Under the pieces are notes generated by a model, which had not been told where the DNA came from, did not search any database, and worked only from the letters and a program-made list of their open reading frames with translations. From Roseateles noduli (GTDB lineage Bacteria; Pseudomonadota; Gammaproteobacteria; Burkholderiales; Burkholderiaceae_C): 64,000 bases of DNA. Position numbers and translations under genes: made by a program. The stretch covers positions 434,001 through 498,000 of the forward strand of contig NIOE01000003.1 of NCBI GenBank assembly GCA_002205125.1, given 5' to 3'. The first letter of the stretch is position 1. Every line of letters begins with the position of its first letter. Below, piece by piece: positions 20,250 through 31,000 of this stretch.

Positions 20250-21002
20250 ATGGGGGCCAAGACTTGGATGCTGGTCATCGCGGACGACGACGCCCGCGCG
20301 GCGCTGCAGGCGCGGCCCGCGCTCGACCGCGACGCGTCGCGCGCGCTGGCCGAGCAGCTCTTCCCGGGTGAGACGCTCGAGCTGATCGGCGAAGGCGACC
20401 TGAGCTACACCAATCCGCCCGACCCGCTGATGTTCGTCGGCTGCTTCCCCGGCGTCTGCGTCATCGCGGCCAGCGAGTTCGCCGTCGACCATCCATCGCA
20501 ACTGCCGGGCCGCTTTCTCGACATCGCCGGCAAGCGCCGGATCACCCTGCACGCGATGCACAGCGTGGTCGACTGGTTCGCCTTCGCCGTCTGGGAGGAC
20601 GGCCGGCTCATCCGTTCCCTGAGCCTGGCGCCCGACAGCGGCATCCTCGAGGACATCGGCGAGCCCCTGCCCTTCGAAGCCCCGTTCTGGGCGGAACAGC
20701 AGCGCCAGACCGTCGGCAGGACGGCGGGCCTGCAGGAAGGCGCCAAGGACGGCGCCAGGGCCGATGGCGGCAACGGCGCAGGCGCCGCTGACGACGGGGA
20801 CGCCTATCCCTTGCCCTTCCACCCGCTGGAACTCGGGGAGGCCGTCCTGCTCGCCCGGTTCGGCTATCAGCTCGAGGGCAGCGGCGAGGCGAGCGTCGAT
20901 CCGTTCTCCATCCCGCTGCTGCATTTCCAGCGCTCCGGGATGCGGCGCAAGGCGGCGGCCGAGGAACCGGCACCGTCCGATCCCTGGTGGAAGTTCTGGT
21001 GA
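20250..21002 (+). CDS. Conserved hypothetical protein, DUF6928-like
   Basis: A 250-residue cytosolic protein starting MGAKTWMLVIADDDARAALQ. It has a central NPPDPLMFVGCFPGVCVIAA and VVDWFAFAVWEDGRLIRSLS, and ends in DPWWKFW. I recognise the start pattern from a family annotated DUF6928 (from memory, tentative). No catalytic motif is visible. A Gly/Ala/Asp-rich linker at about 165-185 splits the two halves. The ribosome site GGAGGA suits ATG 20250. It is convergent with the VOC gene, 11 bases apart. Confidence 0.65.
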   Translation: MGAKTWMLVIADDDARAALQARPALDRDASRALAEQLFPGETLELIGEGDLSYTNPPDPLMFVGCFPGVCVIAASEFAVDHPSQLPGRFLDIAGKRRITLHAMHSVVDWFAFAVWEDGRLIRSLSLAPDSGILEDIGEPLPFEAPFWAEQQRQTVGRTAGLQEGAKDGARADGGNGAGAADDGDAYPLPFHPLELGEAVLLARFGYQLEGSGEASVDPFSIPLLHFQRSGMRRKAAAEEPAPSDPWWKFW

Positions 21003-21013
21003 GCGGCCCGGGT

Positions 21014-21502
21014 TCAGGCGTCGCCTGAGCCGCCTAGGGCTTTCACCACCTCCGCCGGTGCCTGGACCAGCTCGATCAGCACGCCCTCCCCGCCGATCGG
21101 GAACTCGTCGCTCGCCTTGGGGTGGATGAAGCAGATGTCATGGCCCGCCGCGCCCTTGCGGATCCCGCCGGGCGCCAGGCGCACGCCGTGGGCGACCATC
21201 CATTCGACCGCCTTGGGCAGGTCGTCCACCCACAGCCCGACGTGATTCAGCGGCGTCGCATGGACCGCCGGCTTCTTCCCGGGATCCAGCGCTTGCATCA
21301 GGTCGACCTCGATCCGCGCCGGACCGTCGCCGATCGCGCAGATGTCCTCGTCGACGTTCTCCGCCTCGGAAACAAAGCGGCCGACGACCTGCAATCCCAG
21401 CACGTCCACCCACAGCCGTCGCAGCGTCGATTTGTCCGTACCGCCGATCGCGATCTGCTGGATGCCGAGGATCCGATAGGGCCTGGGGGCGTTCGTCGTC
21501 AT
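21014..21502 (-). CDS. VOC (glyoxalase-fold) protein, methylmalonyl-CoA-epimerase-like
   Basis: A 162-residue single vicinal-oxygen-chelate protein: [20 protein letters not shown] at the start, [18 protein letters not shown] in the middle, and [10 protein letters not shown] with the final metal Glu. His/Glu ligands are in place for a metal-dependent epimerase or lyase, but the substrate cannot be read. The sequence before ATG 21502 has no Shine-Dalgarno and is unusually AT-rich (TTATTGACGGCTGATTAAT), so translation may be leaderless or the start may differ. Confidence 0.8.
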   Translation of the reverse strand: MTTNAPRPYRILGIQQIAIGGTDKSTLRRLWVDVLGLQVVGRFVSEAENVDEDICAIGDGPARIEVDLMQALDPGKKPAVHATPLNHVGLWVDDLPKAVEWMVAHGVRLAPGGIRKGAAGHDICFIHPKASDEFPIGGEGVLIELVQAPAEVVKALGGSGDA

Positions 21503-21782
21503 ATTAATCAGCCGTCAATAACTAATAGAAGGGATTCAGCCCTCCATACTGAGCGGCGGCGGCCCGTCCAAAACCCGTGAACTTATCACGATCGACACAC
21601 CCCGCCCCTCGCCAAGCCCGGTCGCGGTCGCCGGGTATCTGGTCTTCGTTCACACGGTTTACATCGTGTTGCAGGCCCCGGAAGCGCCGCCACGGCGTTC
21701 GCCGATCGACCCTCGACCGTCGGCGCGCCTTCAGGATCTCACGTAAGTGCCGATCACCATTGGATGTCTGCCGCGTGACAAG

Positions 21783-21796
21783 CGAACGATCGTTCG
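21783..21796. promoter_or_regulatory. Perfect 14-bp palindrome, candidate operator
   Basis: CGAACGATCGTTCG lies about 290 bases before the giant gene. A symmetric site of this size suits a dimeric regulator. The binding protein is unknown. Confidence 0.35.
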
Positions 21797-22040
21797 GTGA
21801 CGCCGCCGCAATCCCTTGCCGAGGCAAGCATCTCCTCCCCCGCGTTCGCGGGCTTTACGCCGCTTCTGTAACCGTGAACTGAGGCCGACTCCGGGTCCTT
21901 TTGTTCCGTTCACGTTAAGCGCGCCGCCAATAACATTTCCGGGCTAGCTCAAGTTTGTCAATCGGCGTCCGAAAACCGACTGACGGCATCCGGAAGTTCG
22001 GCTGCCTGCCAACAACAAGCTGACCCAAATCCACCTCGCG

Positions 22041-22066
22041 CCTATGGGCGCATCCGCCCCCATAGG
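22041..22066 (+). promoter_or_regulatory. Hairpin directly before the ribosome site of the giant gene
   Basis: Arms CCTATGGG and CCCATAGG flank a 10-base loop. The hairpin ends about 5 bases before the GGAG ribosome site and 16 bases before ATG 22083. It may influence translation or be a protein-binding site. Confidence 0.4.
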
Positions 22067-22082
22067 TTCACGGAGTTCCAAG

Positions 22083-25000
22083 ATGGCATCGCTGATTACC
22101 AACCTGACGACCGACCAGATCGCCGCCCTCACGTCGACGACCCTGGCGCGCCTGACCAGCGAAGACTGGGCCGCGTTCACCACCGAGCAGTTCCAGGCGC
22201 TGACGACCTCGCAGTTCGCGACGCTCGGCACCAAGGCCGTCTCGCTGTTCACGACGACCAACATCGCCGCCATCGAGTCCGATGACCTGCGCGCGCTGTC
22301 CACCGCCGCGGTGCAGACCTTCACCAGCACGCAGCTGAATGCGCTGGGTTCCGACCAGTTCGGCGCCATGACGACCAGGCAGGTCGGCGCGATGACCACC
22401 AGCCAGGTCCGCAACCTGGAGTCGGACGACCTGAACGCCCTGGCCTCCGACCAGATCCGCGCGCTGAGCACGCAGCAGGTGGCCGCCCTCTCGACCAGCC
22501 TGATCGGCACCATGGCGTCGGACGACCTCCAGGCGCTGACCACCAACCAGATCAAGTCGCTGAGCTCGCAGCAGGTCCACGCCCTCTCCACCGAGGGCGT
22601 CGCCGCGTTGGGCACCGGCCAGGCCGCCGCGCTGAGCAGCACGCAGACCGCCGCGCTGACCTCCGACCAAGCCGCCGCGCTGACCTCGGACGCCGTCCAC
22701 GCGCTCAGCACCGCCGCCGTCCGCGCGCTGGGCACCGACCAGATCGCCGCACTGAATTCCGACCAGATCGCCGCGTTGACGACCGCCCAGATCGGCGCGC
22801 TGTCCACGCAGCAGATCCGCCAGCTGGCCAGCGATGAAATCGCCGCCCTGGACACCAACCAGATCCGCGCCATCACCACGCAGCAGATCGCCGCGCTGAC
22901 GACCGACCAGCTGGCCGGCGTCAACAGCACCGACGTGCAGGCGCTGACGACCGCGCAGGTCCGCGCCCTGAGCTCCTCCCAGGTCGGCGCGCTGAGCACC
23001 GACTCCATCGAGGCAATGAGCTCCGGCCAGATCGGCGCGCTGAGCTCCACCCAGGTCAAGGGCCTGACGACCGACCAGATGGCGGCCATCAGCTCCGACG
23101 ACATGAAGGCGCTCTCGACCGCCACCGTCCGCGCCCTGTCGACCGACCAGGTCCAGGCGCTGAATTCGGACCAGATCTCGGCGCTGACCAGCACCCAGAT
23201 CGGCGCGCTGACGACCGGCCAGGTCGCCGTGCTGTCCACCGATGAACTGAACGCGCTGAACAGCGCGCAGATCCGCGCCCTGGGCACCGCCCAGATCGCC
23301 GCGCTGTCCACCGACCAGGTGCAGGGCATGGAGTCCGCCGACGTCCAGGCCTTCACCACCGGCCAGGTCGCCGCGCTGAGCTCGGCCCAGATCGCCGCGC
23401 TGTCCACCGACGCCATCGTCGCGCTGACCTCGGGCCAGTTCGCGACCCTGACTTCCAAGCAGCTGGCCGGTCTGTCGACCGACCAGATGGCCGCCATCGA
23501 ATCGCAGGACCTGCGCGCCCTGTCGACCGCCGCGGTCCGCTCGCTGACGACCGACCAGTTCGACGCGCTGCATTCCGACCAGGTCGCCGCGCTGACGACC
23601 CAGCAGATCTCCGCCCTGACGACCGGCCAGGTCCAGGCGATGTCCAGCGACGACCTGAACGCCCTGGGCTCGGGCCAGATCCGCGCCCTGGGCACCGCCC
23701 AGGTCGCCGCGCTGACGACCGGCCAGGTCAACACGATGGAAAGCGCCGACGTGCAGGCGCTGACCACCCAGCAGGTCGTGGCGCTGAGCTCGGCCCAGGT
23801 CGGCGCGCTGTCGACGGAGAACATCGCCGCGCTGAGCTCCTCGCAGGTCGCCGCGCTGTCGACCAAGCAGATCGCCGGCCTCACGACCGACCAGGTCGCC
23901 GCCATCGAGACGGGCGACCTGCGCGCCATGTCCACGACCGCCATCCGCTCGCTGACCACCGAACAGTTCGACGCGCTGAACTCCGACCAGGTCGGCGCCC
24001 TGACGACCGGCCAGGTGGCCGCGCTGACGACCGGCCAGGTCCAGGCGATGTCCAGCGATGACCTGAACGCGCTGGGCTCGGCCCAGATCCGCGCCCTGGG
24101 CACCGCCCAGGTCGCCGCGCTGTCCACCGCCCAGGTGTCCGCGATGGAAAGCGCCGACGTGCAGGCGCTGACCACCCAGCAGGTGGTGGCCCTGAGCTCG
24201 GCCCAGATCGGCGCGCTCTCGACCGAGAACATCGCCGCGCTGAGCTCGCAGCAGGTCGCCGCCCTGTCGACCAAGCAGATCGCCGGCCTCACGACGGACC
24301 AGATGGCCGCGATGGAAACGCAGGACCTGCGGGCCCTGTCCACCGCCGCGATCCGCTCGCTGACCACCGACCAGTTCGACGCGCTGGGTTCCGCCCAGGT
24401 CGGCGCGCTGACGACCCAGCAGGTCGCCGCGCTGACGACCGGCCAGGTCCAGGGCCTGACCAGCGATGACCTGAACGCGCTGGGCTCGGCCCAGATCCGC
24501 GCCCTGGGCACCGCCCAGGTCGCCGCGCTGACGACCGCCCAGGTCAACACGATGGAAAGCGCCGACGTGCAGGCGCTGACCAGCGGCCAGGTGCAGGCGC
24601 TGAGCTCCGACCAGGTCGGCGCCCTGTCGACCGAGAACATCGTCGCCCTGACCTCCACGCAGGTCGCCGCGCTGTCGACCAAGCAGGTCGCCGGCCTGAC
24701 GACGGACCAGATGGCCGCCCTTGAAACCGGCGACCTGAAGGCGCTGGGCACCGCGGCCATCCGCGCGCTGACCACCGACCAGATCGCCGCGCTGGGCTCC
24801 GACCAGATCGCCGCGCTGACGACCGCGCAGGTCGCCGCGCTGACGACCGCCCAGATCGCCAACCTGACCTCCGAAGACCTGAACGCCCTGACGAGCGGCC
24901 AGATCAAGGCGCTGTCGACCCAGCAGGTCGCCGCCCTGACAACGGCCCAGGTCTCCACGATGGAGAGCAGCGACGTCCAGGCGCTGTCCACGCAGCAGAT

Positions 25001-28000
25001 CGCCGCGCTGAATTCCGACCAGGTCGGCGCGCTGTCGACCGAGAACATCGCCGCGCTGAGCTCGCAGCAGGTCGCCCCGCTGTCGACCAAGCAGGTCGGC
25101 GGCCTGACCACCGACCAGGTCGGCGCCATCGAGACGGTGGACGTCCGCGCGCTGTCGACCAACGCGCTGCGCGCCCTGACGACCGCCCAGATCGACGCCC
25201 TGAACTCCGACCAGATCGCCGCGCTGACGACCGCCCAGGTCGCCGCGCTGACGACGGCGCAGGTCCAGGCCTTGGCCACGGACGACCTGAACGCGCTGGG
25301 CTCGGCCCAGATCCGCGCGCTGTCGACCGCCCAGGTCGCCGCGCTGACGACCGGCCAGGTCAACGGCATGGAATCGGCCGACGTGCAGGCGCTGACGACC
25401 CAGCAGGTCGCTGCGCTGGGCTCGGCCCAGATCGGTGCGCTGTCGACGGAAAACGTCGCCGCCCTGACCTCCGCGCAAGTCGGCGCGCTGACGACCAAGC
25501 AGGTCGCCGGCCTGACCACCGACCAGATGGCCGCCTTGGAAACGGGTGACGTGAAGGCGCTGTCCACCGCCGCGCTGCGCGCGCTGGGCACCGACCAGAT
25601 CGAGGCCCTGGGCTCCGACCAGATCGCCGCGCTGACGACCGTGCAGGTCGCCGCGCTGACGACCGGCCAGATCAGCAACCTGACCTCCGACGACCTGAAC
25701 GCCCTCACGAGCGGCCAGATCAAGGCGCTGTCGACCGCGCAGGTCGCCTCGCTGACGACCGGCCAGATCGCGACCATGACCAGCGAAGACGTCGCCGCGC
25801 TGACCACCGCGCAGCTGCAGTCGCTGGGCTCGGCCCAGATCGGCGCCCTGAGCACCGATGCGATCGTCGCCCTGAGCTCCGTGCAGGTGGGCGCGCTGAC
25901 GACCAAGCAGGTCGCCGGCCTGACCACCGACCAGATGGCCGCCATCGAGACCGGTGACCTCCGCGCGCTGAGCACCACCGCGCTGCGCGCCCTGACCACC
26001 GACCAGCTGAACGCGCTGGGCTCCGACCAGGTCGCCGCGCTGAACACCGTGCAGGTGGCCGCCCTGACGACCGCCCAGGTCGCCGGCCTGGCCAGCGATG
26101 ATCTGAACGCGCTGAACAGCGCCCAGATCAAGGCCCTGGGCACCGCCCAGGTCGCCGCGCTGACCACCGCGCAGGTCAACACGATGGAATCCGCCGACGT
26201 CCAGGCGCTGACGACCCAGCAGGTCGCCGCCCTCGGCTCGGCGCAGCTCGGCGCGATGAGCACCGAGTCCGTCGTCGCGCTGACCTCGCAGCAGGTCGCC
26301 GCGTTGAACAGCAAGCAGGTCGCCGGCCTGACCACCGACCAGATGGCCGCCCTCGAATCGGGCGACCTGAAGGCGATGACCACCAACGCGCTGCAGTCGC
26401 TGACCTCCGCCCAGCTGGAAGCGCTGGACAGCAACCAGATCGCCACGCTGACGACCCAGCAGGTCGCCGCGCTGACGACCGGCCAGGTGAACAACCTGAC
26501 CTCGGACGACCTGAACGCGCTGACCAGCGGCCAGATCAAGGCCCTGTCGACGCAGCAGATCGCCGCGCTGTCGACCGCCCAGGTCTCCACGATGGAATCG
26601 GCCGACGTGCAGGCGCTGGCCACCAACCAGGTCGCCGCGCTGAGCTCGGCACAGGTCGGCGCGCTGAGCACCGACTCGATCGTCGCCCTGACCTCGGGCC
26701 AGGTCGCCGCGCTGACCAGCAAGCAGGTCGCCGGCCTGACGACCGACCAGATGGCCGCCATCGAGACGGCTGATCTGCGCTCGCTGTCCTCCACCGCCCT
26801 GCGCGCGCTGACCAGCGACCAGCTGCAGGCCCTGTCGACCGACCAGGTCCAGGCGCTGACGACCACCCAGGTCGCCGCGCTGACGACCGGCCAGGTCAGC
26901 CAGCTCGCCACCGACGACTTCGGCGCCTTCACCTCCGGCCAGCTGCGCGCCCTGGGCACCGCCCAGATCGCCGCGCTCGGCACCGCCCAGCTGGATGCGC
27001 TCGGCAGCGACCAGGTCGCCGCGCTGACGACCCAGCAGGTCGCCGCCCTGACGACCGGCCAGGTCAGCAACCTGTCCTCGGATGACCTGAACGCGCTGAC
27101 CAGCGGCCAGATCAAGGCCCTGACGACCCAGCAGGTCGCCGCGCTGACGACCGGCCAGATCAACACGATGGAGTCCGCGGACGTCGCCGCCCTGGCGACC
27201 AACCAGATCGCCGCGCTGAGCTCGTCGCAGGTCGGCGCGCTGAGCACGGAAGCCATCGTCGCCCTGACCTCCACGCAGGTCGCCGCGCTGACGACCAAGC
27301 AGGTCGCCGGCCTGACCACCGACCAGATCGCCGCGATCGAGACGGGCGACCTGAAGTCGCTGTCCACCGTCGCGCTGCGTGCCCTGGGCACCGATCAGCT
27401 CGACGCGCTGGGCTCCGACCAGATCGCCGCGCTGACGACCGTGCAGGTCGCCGCGCTGACGACCGCCCAGGTCGGCAACCTGTCCTCCGACGACCTGAAC
27501 GCCCTCACGAGCGCCCAGATCAAGGCGCTGTCGACCCAGCAGGTCGCCGCGCTGTCGACCGCGCAGGTCTCCACGATGACCAGCGAGGACGTCGCCGCGC
27601 TGACCACCGCGCAGGTGCAGGCCCTGGGCTCGGCCCAGGTCGGCGCCCTGAGCACCGAGGCGATCGTCGCCCTGGGCTCGGCGCAGGTCGCCGCGCTGAC
27701 CAGCAAGCAGGTCGCCGGTCTGACGACCGAGCAGATGGCCGCCATCGAGACGGGTGACCTGAAGGCCCTGTCGACCACCGCGCTGCGTGCGCTGGGCACC
27801 GATCAGCTCGACGCGCTGGGCTCCGACCAGATGGCCGCGCTGACGACCGCCCAGGTCGCCGCGCTGTCGACCGCGCAGGTCAGCAACCTGTCCTCCGACG
27901 ACCTGAACGCCCTCACCAGCGCTCAGATCAAGGCGCTGTCGACCCAGCAGGTCGCCTCGCTGACGACCGGCCAGGTCGCCGCGATGGAGAGCGCCGACGT

Positions 28001-31000
28001 CGCCGCGCTGAACTCGCAGCAGGTCGCCGCGCTGAGCTCGGCGCAGGTCGGCGCGCTCAGCACCGAAGCGATCGTCGCCCTGAGCTCGGGCCAGGTCGCC
28101 GCGCTGAACAGCAAGCAGGTCGCCGGCCTGACGACGGACCAGATGGCCGCCATCGAAACGGCCGACCTGAAGTCCCTGTCGACCAACGCCCTGCAGGCGC
28201 TGACCTCGGCCCAGCTGGAAGCGCTGGGTTCGGACCAGATCGCCGCGCTGACGACCCAGCAGGTCGCCGCGCTGACGACCGGCCAGGTCAGCAACCTGAC
28301 GTCCGATGACCTGAACGCCCTCACCAGCGGCCAGATCAAGGCCCTGTCGACCCAGCAGGTCGCCGCGCTGACGACCGCCCAGGTCGCCGCGATGGAGTCC
28401 GCCGACGTGCAGGCCCTGGCCACCAACCAGGTCGCCGCGCTGAGCTCGGCCCAGGTCGGCGCGCTGAGCACCGATTCGATCGTCGCCCTGACCTCGGGCC
28501 AGGTCGCCGCGCTGACCAGCAAGCAGGTCGCCGGCCTGACGACCGACCAGATGGCCGCGATCGAAAGCGGCGATCTGAAGTCGCTGTCCACGGTCGCCCT
28601 GCGCGCCCTGACCAGCGACCAGCTGCAGGCGCTGAGCTCCGACCAGGTCGAAGCGCTGACCACCGCCCAGGTGGCCGCGCTGACGACCGGCCAGATCAGC
28701 CAGTTCGCCACCGACGACTTCGCCGCGCTGACCACCGGCCAGCTGCGCGCCCTGACCACGGGTCAGGTGGCGTCGCTGACCTCGGCGGAACTGGAAGCGC
28801 TCGACAGCAACCAGATCGCCGCGCTGACGACCCAGCAGGTCGCCGCGCTGACGACCGGCCAGGTGAGCAACCTGACCTCCGACGACCTGAACGCCCTGAC
28901 CAGCGCGCAGATCAAGGCGCTGAGCACCGCCCAGGTGGCCGCCCTGACGACCGCGCAGGTCTCGACGATGGAAACCGCGGACGTCGCCGCGCTGGCGACC
29001 AACCAGGTCGCCGCGCTGAGCTCCGACCAGATCGGCGCCCTGACGACCGAAGCGGTCGTGGCGCTGAGCTCGCTGCAGGTCGCCGCGCTGACCAGCAAGC
29101 AGGTCGCCGGCCTGACGACGGACCAGATCGGTGCGATCGAATCCGGTGACCTGAAGGCCCTGTCGACGGTGGCGTTGCGTGCGCTGACCAGCGACCAGCT
29201 CGCGGCCCTCGGTTCCGACCAGGTCGCCTCGCTGACGACGCAGCAGGTCGCCGCGCTGACGACGGCCCAGGTGAGCAACCTGACCTCGGACGATCTGAAC
29301 GCCCTCACCAGCGGCCAGATCAAGGCGCTGACGACCCAGCAGGTCGCCGCGCTGACGACGGCGCAGGTCTCGACGATGGAGAGCAACGACGTCGCCGCCC
29401 TGAGCTCGCAGCAGGTCCAGGCGCTGAGCTCGGCCCAGATCGGCGCGCTGAGCACCGACTCGGTGGTCGCGCTGACCTCGGTCCAGGTGGCCGCGCTGTC
29501 CTCGGCGCAGGTCAAGGGCCTGACGACGGACCAGATGGCCGCGATGGAAACCGGCGACCTGCGTTCGCTGTCGACGGTCGCCCTGCGCGCCCTCGGCACG
29601 GACCAGATCGAAGCGCTGGACAGCAACCAGATCGCCGCGCTGACCTCGGTGCAGGTCGCGTCGCTGACGACGGTGCAGATCGCCAACCTGACCAGCGACG
29701 ACCTGAACGCGCTGACCAGCGGCCAGATCCGCGCGCTGGGCAACGCCCAGCTGCAGGCCCTGACGACCGCGCAGATCTCGACGATGACGACGGAAGACGT
29801 CGCCGCGTTGACCTCCACGCAGCTGCAGGCCTTCGGCTCGGCCCAGATCGGCGCGCTGAGCACGGACGCGATCGTCGCGCTGAGCTCGACGCAGGCCGCG
29901 GCCCTGAGCTCGGCGCAGGTCGACGGTCTGACGACCGACCAGATGCTGGCCTTCGAGACGGCCGATCTGCGCAGCCTGAGCACGGCGGCCATCCGCTCGC
30001 TGGACAGCGCGCAACTGGCGGCGCTGGACAGCAACCAGATCGCCGCGCTGACGACGCAGCAGGTCGGCGCGCTCAGCACGCTGCAGGTGAGCCAGATGGC
30101 CACCGACGACGTGCAGGCGCTGACCTCGCAGCAGATCGTGGCCATGACCTCGGCCCAGTTGCACGCCTTCACGACCGACCAGGTCCAGGCGATCGACTCG
30201 GGCGACCTGGCGGCGATCAGCAGCGCGAACATGGTGGCCTTCGGCTCGGCGGACTTCGAGGCCTTCACCTCGGATCAGATCCACGCCCTGACCTCGCAGC
30301 AGTGGAGCGCCGTGGGCGCGACGCAGGTGGCCGGCATTGAAACCGCCGACATCGCGTCGATCACCACCGCCGGCATCCATGCGCTGAGCACCGCGGCCAT
30401 CCACGCGTTCAACACCGACCAGATCGCGGCCCTGAGCAGCGAGCAGGTCCATGAATTCAGCACCGCGCAACTGCGCGCGCTGGGCACGGACCAGATCGCC
30501 GCCCTGACCACGGACGACATCGGCGCGCTGACCAGCACGCACTTCGGCAACCTGACCTCGGCGCAGTTCCACTCGTTCACGACGGAACAGATCCTGGCCC
30601 TGGACTCCGGCGACATCCATGCGCTGACGTCCACCCAGATCCTGGGCCTGTCGACGGACCAGATCGTGGCGATGACCTCGGACCAGTTCATCGGCTGGGA
30701 CACGCAGGATCTGGCCGGCATGAGCATGGACCAGGTGCTGGCGATGACCTCCGACCAGAAGGCGGGCTGGAGCAACGAGCAGATCAACGCCCACTTCCTG
30801 GCCACCCCGATCGTGCTGGATCTTGACGGCAACGGCGTCCAGACCCTGTCGGCGCAGAACGGCGTGAACTTCGACCTGAACGGCACCGGCCACAACGACA
30901 AGTGGGGCTGGGTCGGCGGCAACGACGGCCTGCTGGTGATGGATCGCAACGGCAACGGCACGATCGACAGCGGCGCGGAGCTCTTCGGCTCCGGCACCGA

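Larger units (their letters stand above)
21503..22082. other. 580-base regulatory region ahead of the giant repeat gene
   Basis: I see no gene here. The region holds a 14-bp palindrome (21783-21796), a hairpin just before the ribosome site (22041-22066), and a repeated motif. CCGTGAAC occurs at 21575-21582 and 21872-21879, and its complement GTTCACGG at 22066-22073; a related GTTCACG is at 21908-21914. The part nearest 21503 is AT-rich compared with the window and could hold promoters for both the VOC gene and the giant gene. The length and motif density suggest complex control of the giant gene. Confidence 0.5.

Noticed and set aside
22083-30800. CRISPR array
   Set aside because: The 24-bp units are contiguous, in frame and without unique spacers; they are coding repeats.
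22083-30800. Relation of octads to TAL-effector repeats (LTPxQVVAIAS)
   Set aside because: Only the short LT-x-x-Q-V core is alike. TALE repeats are 33-35 residues with a second helix and a base-reading pair, which are absent here.
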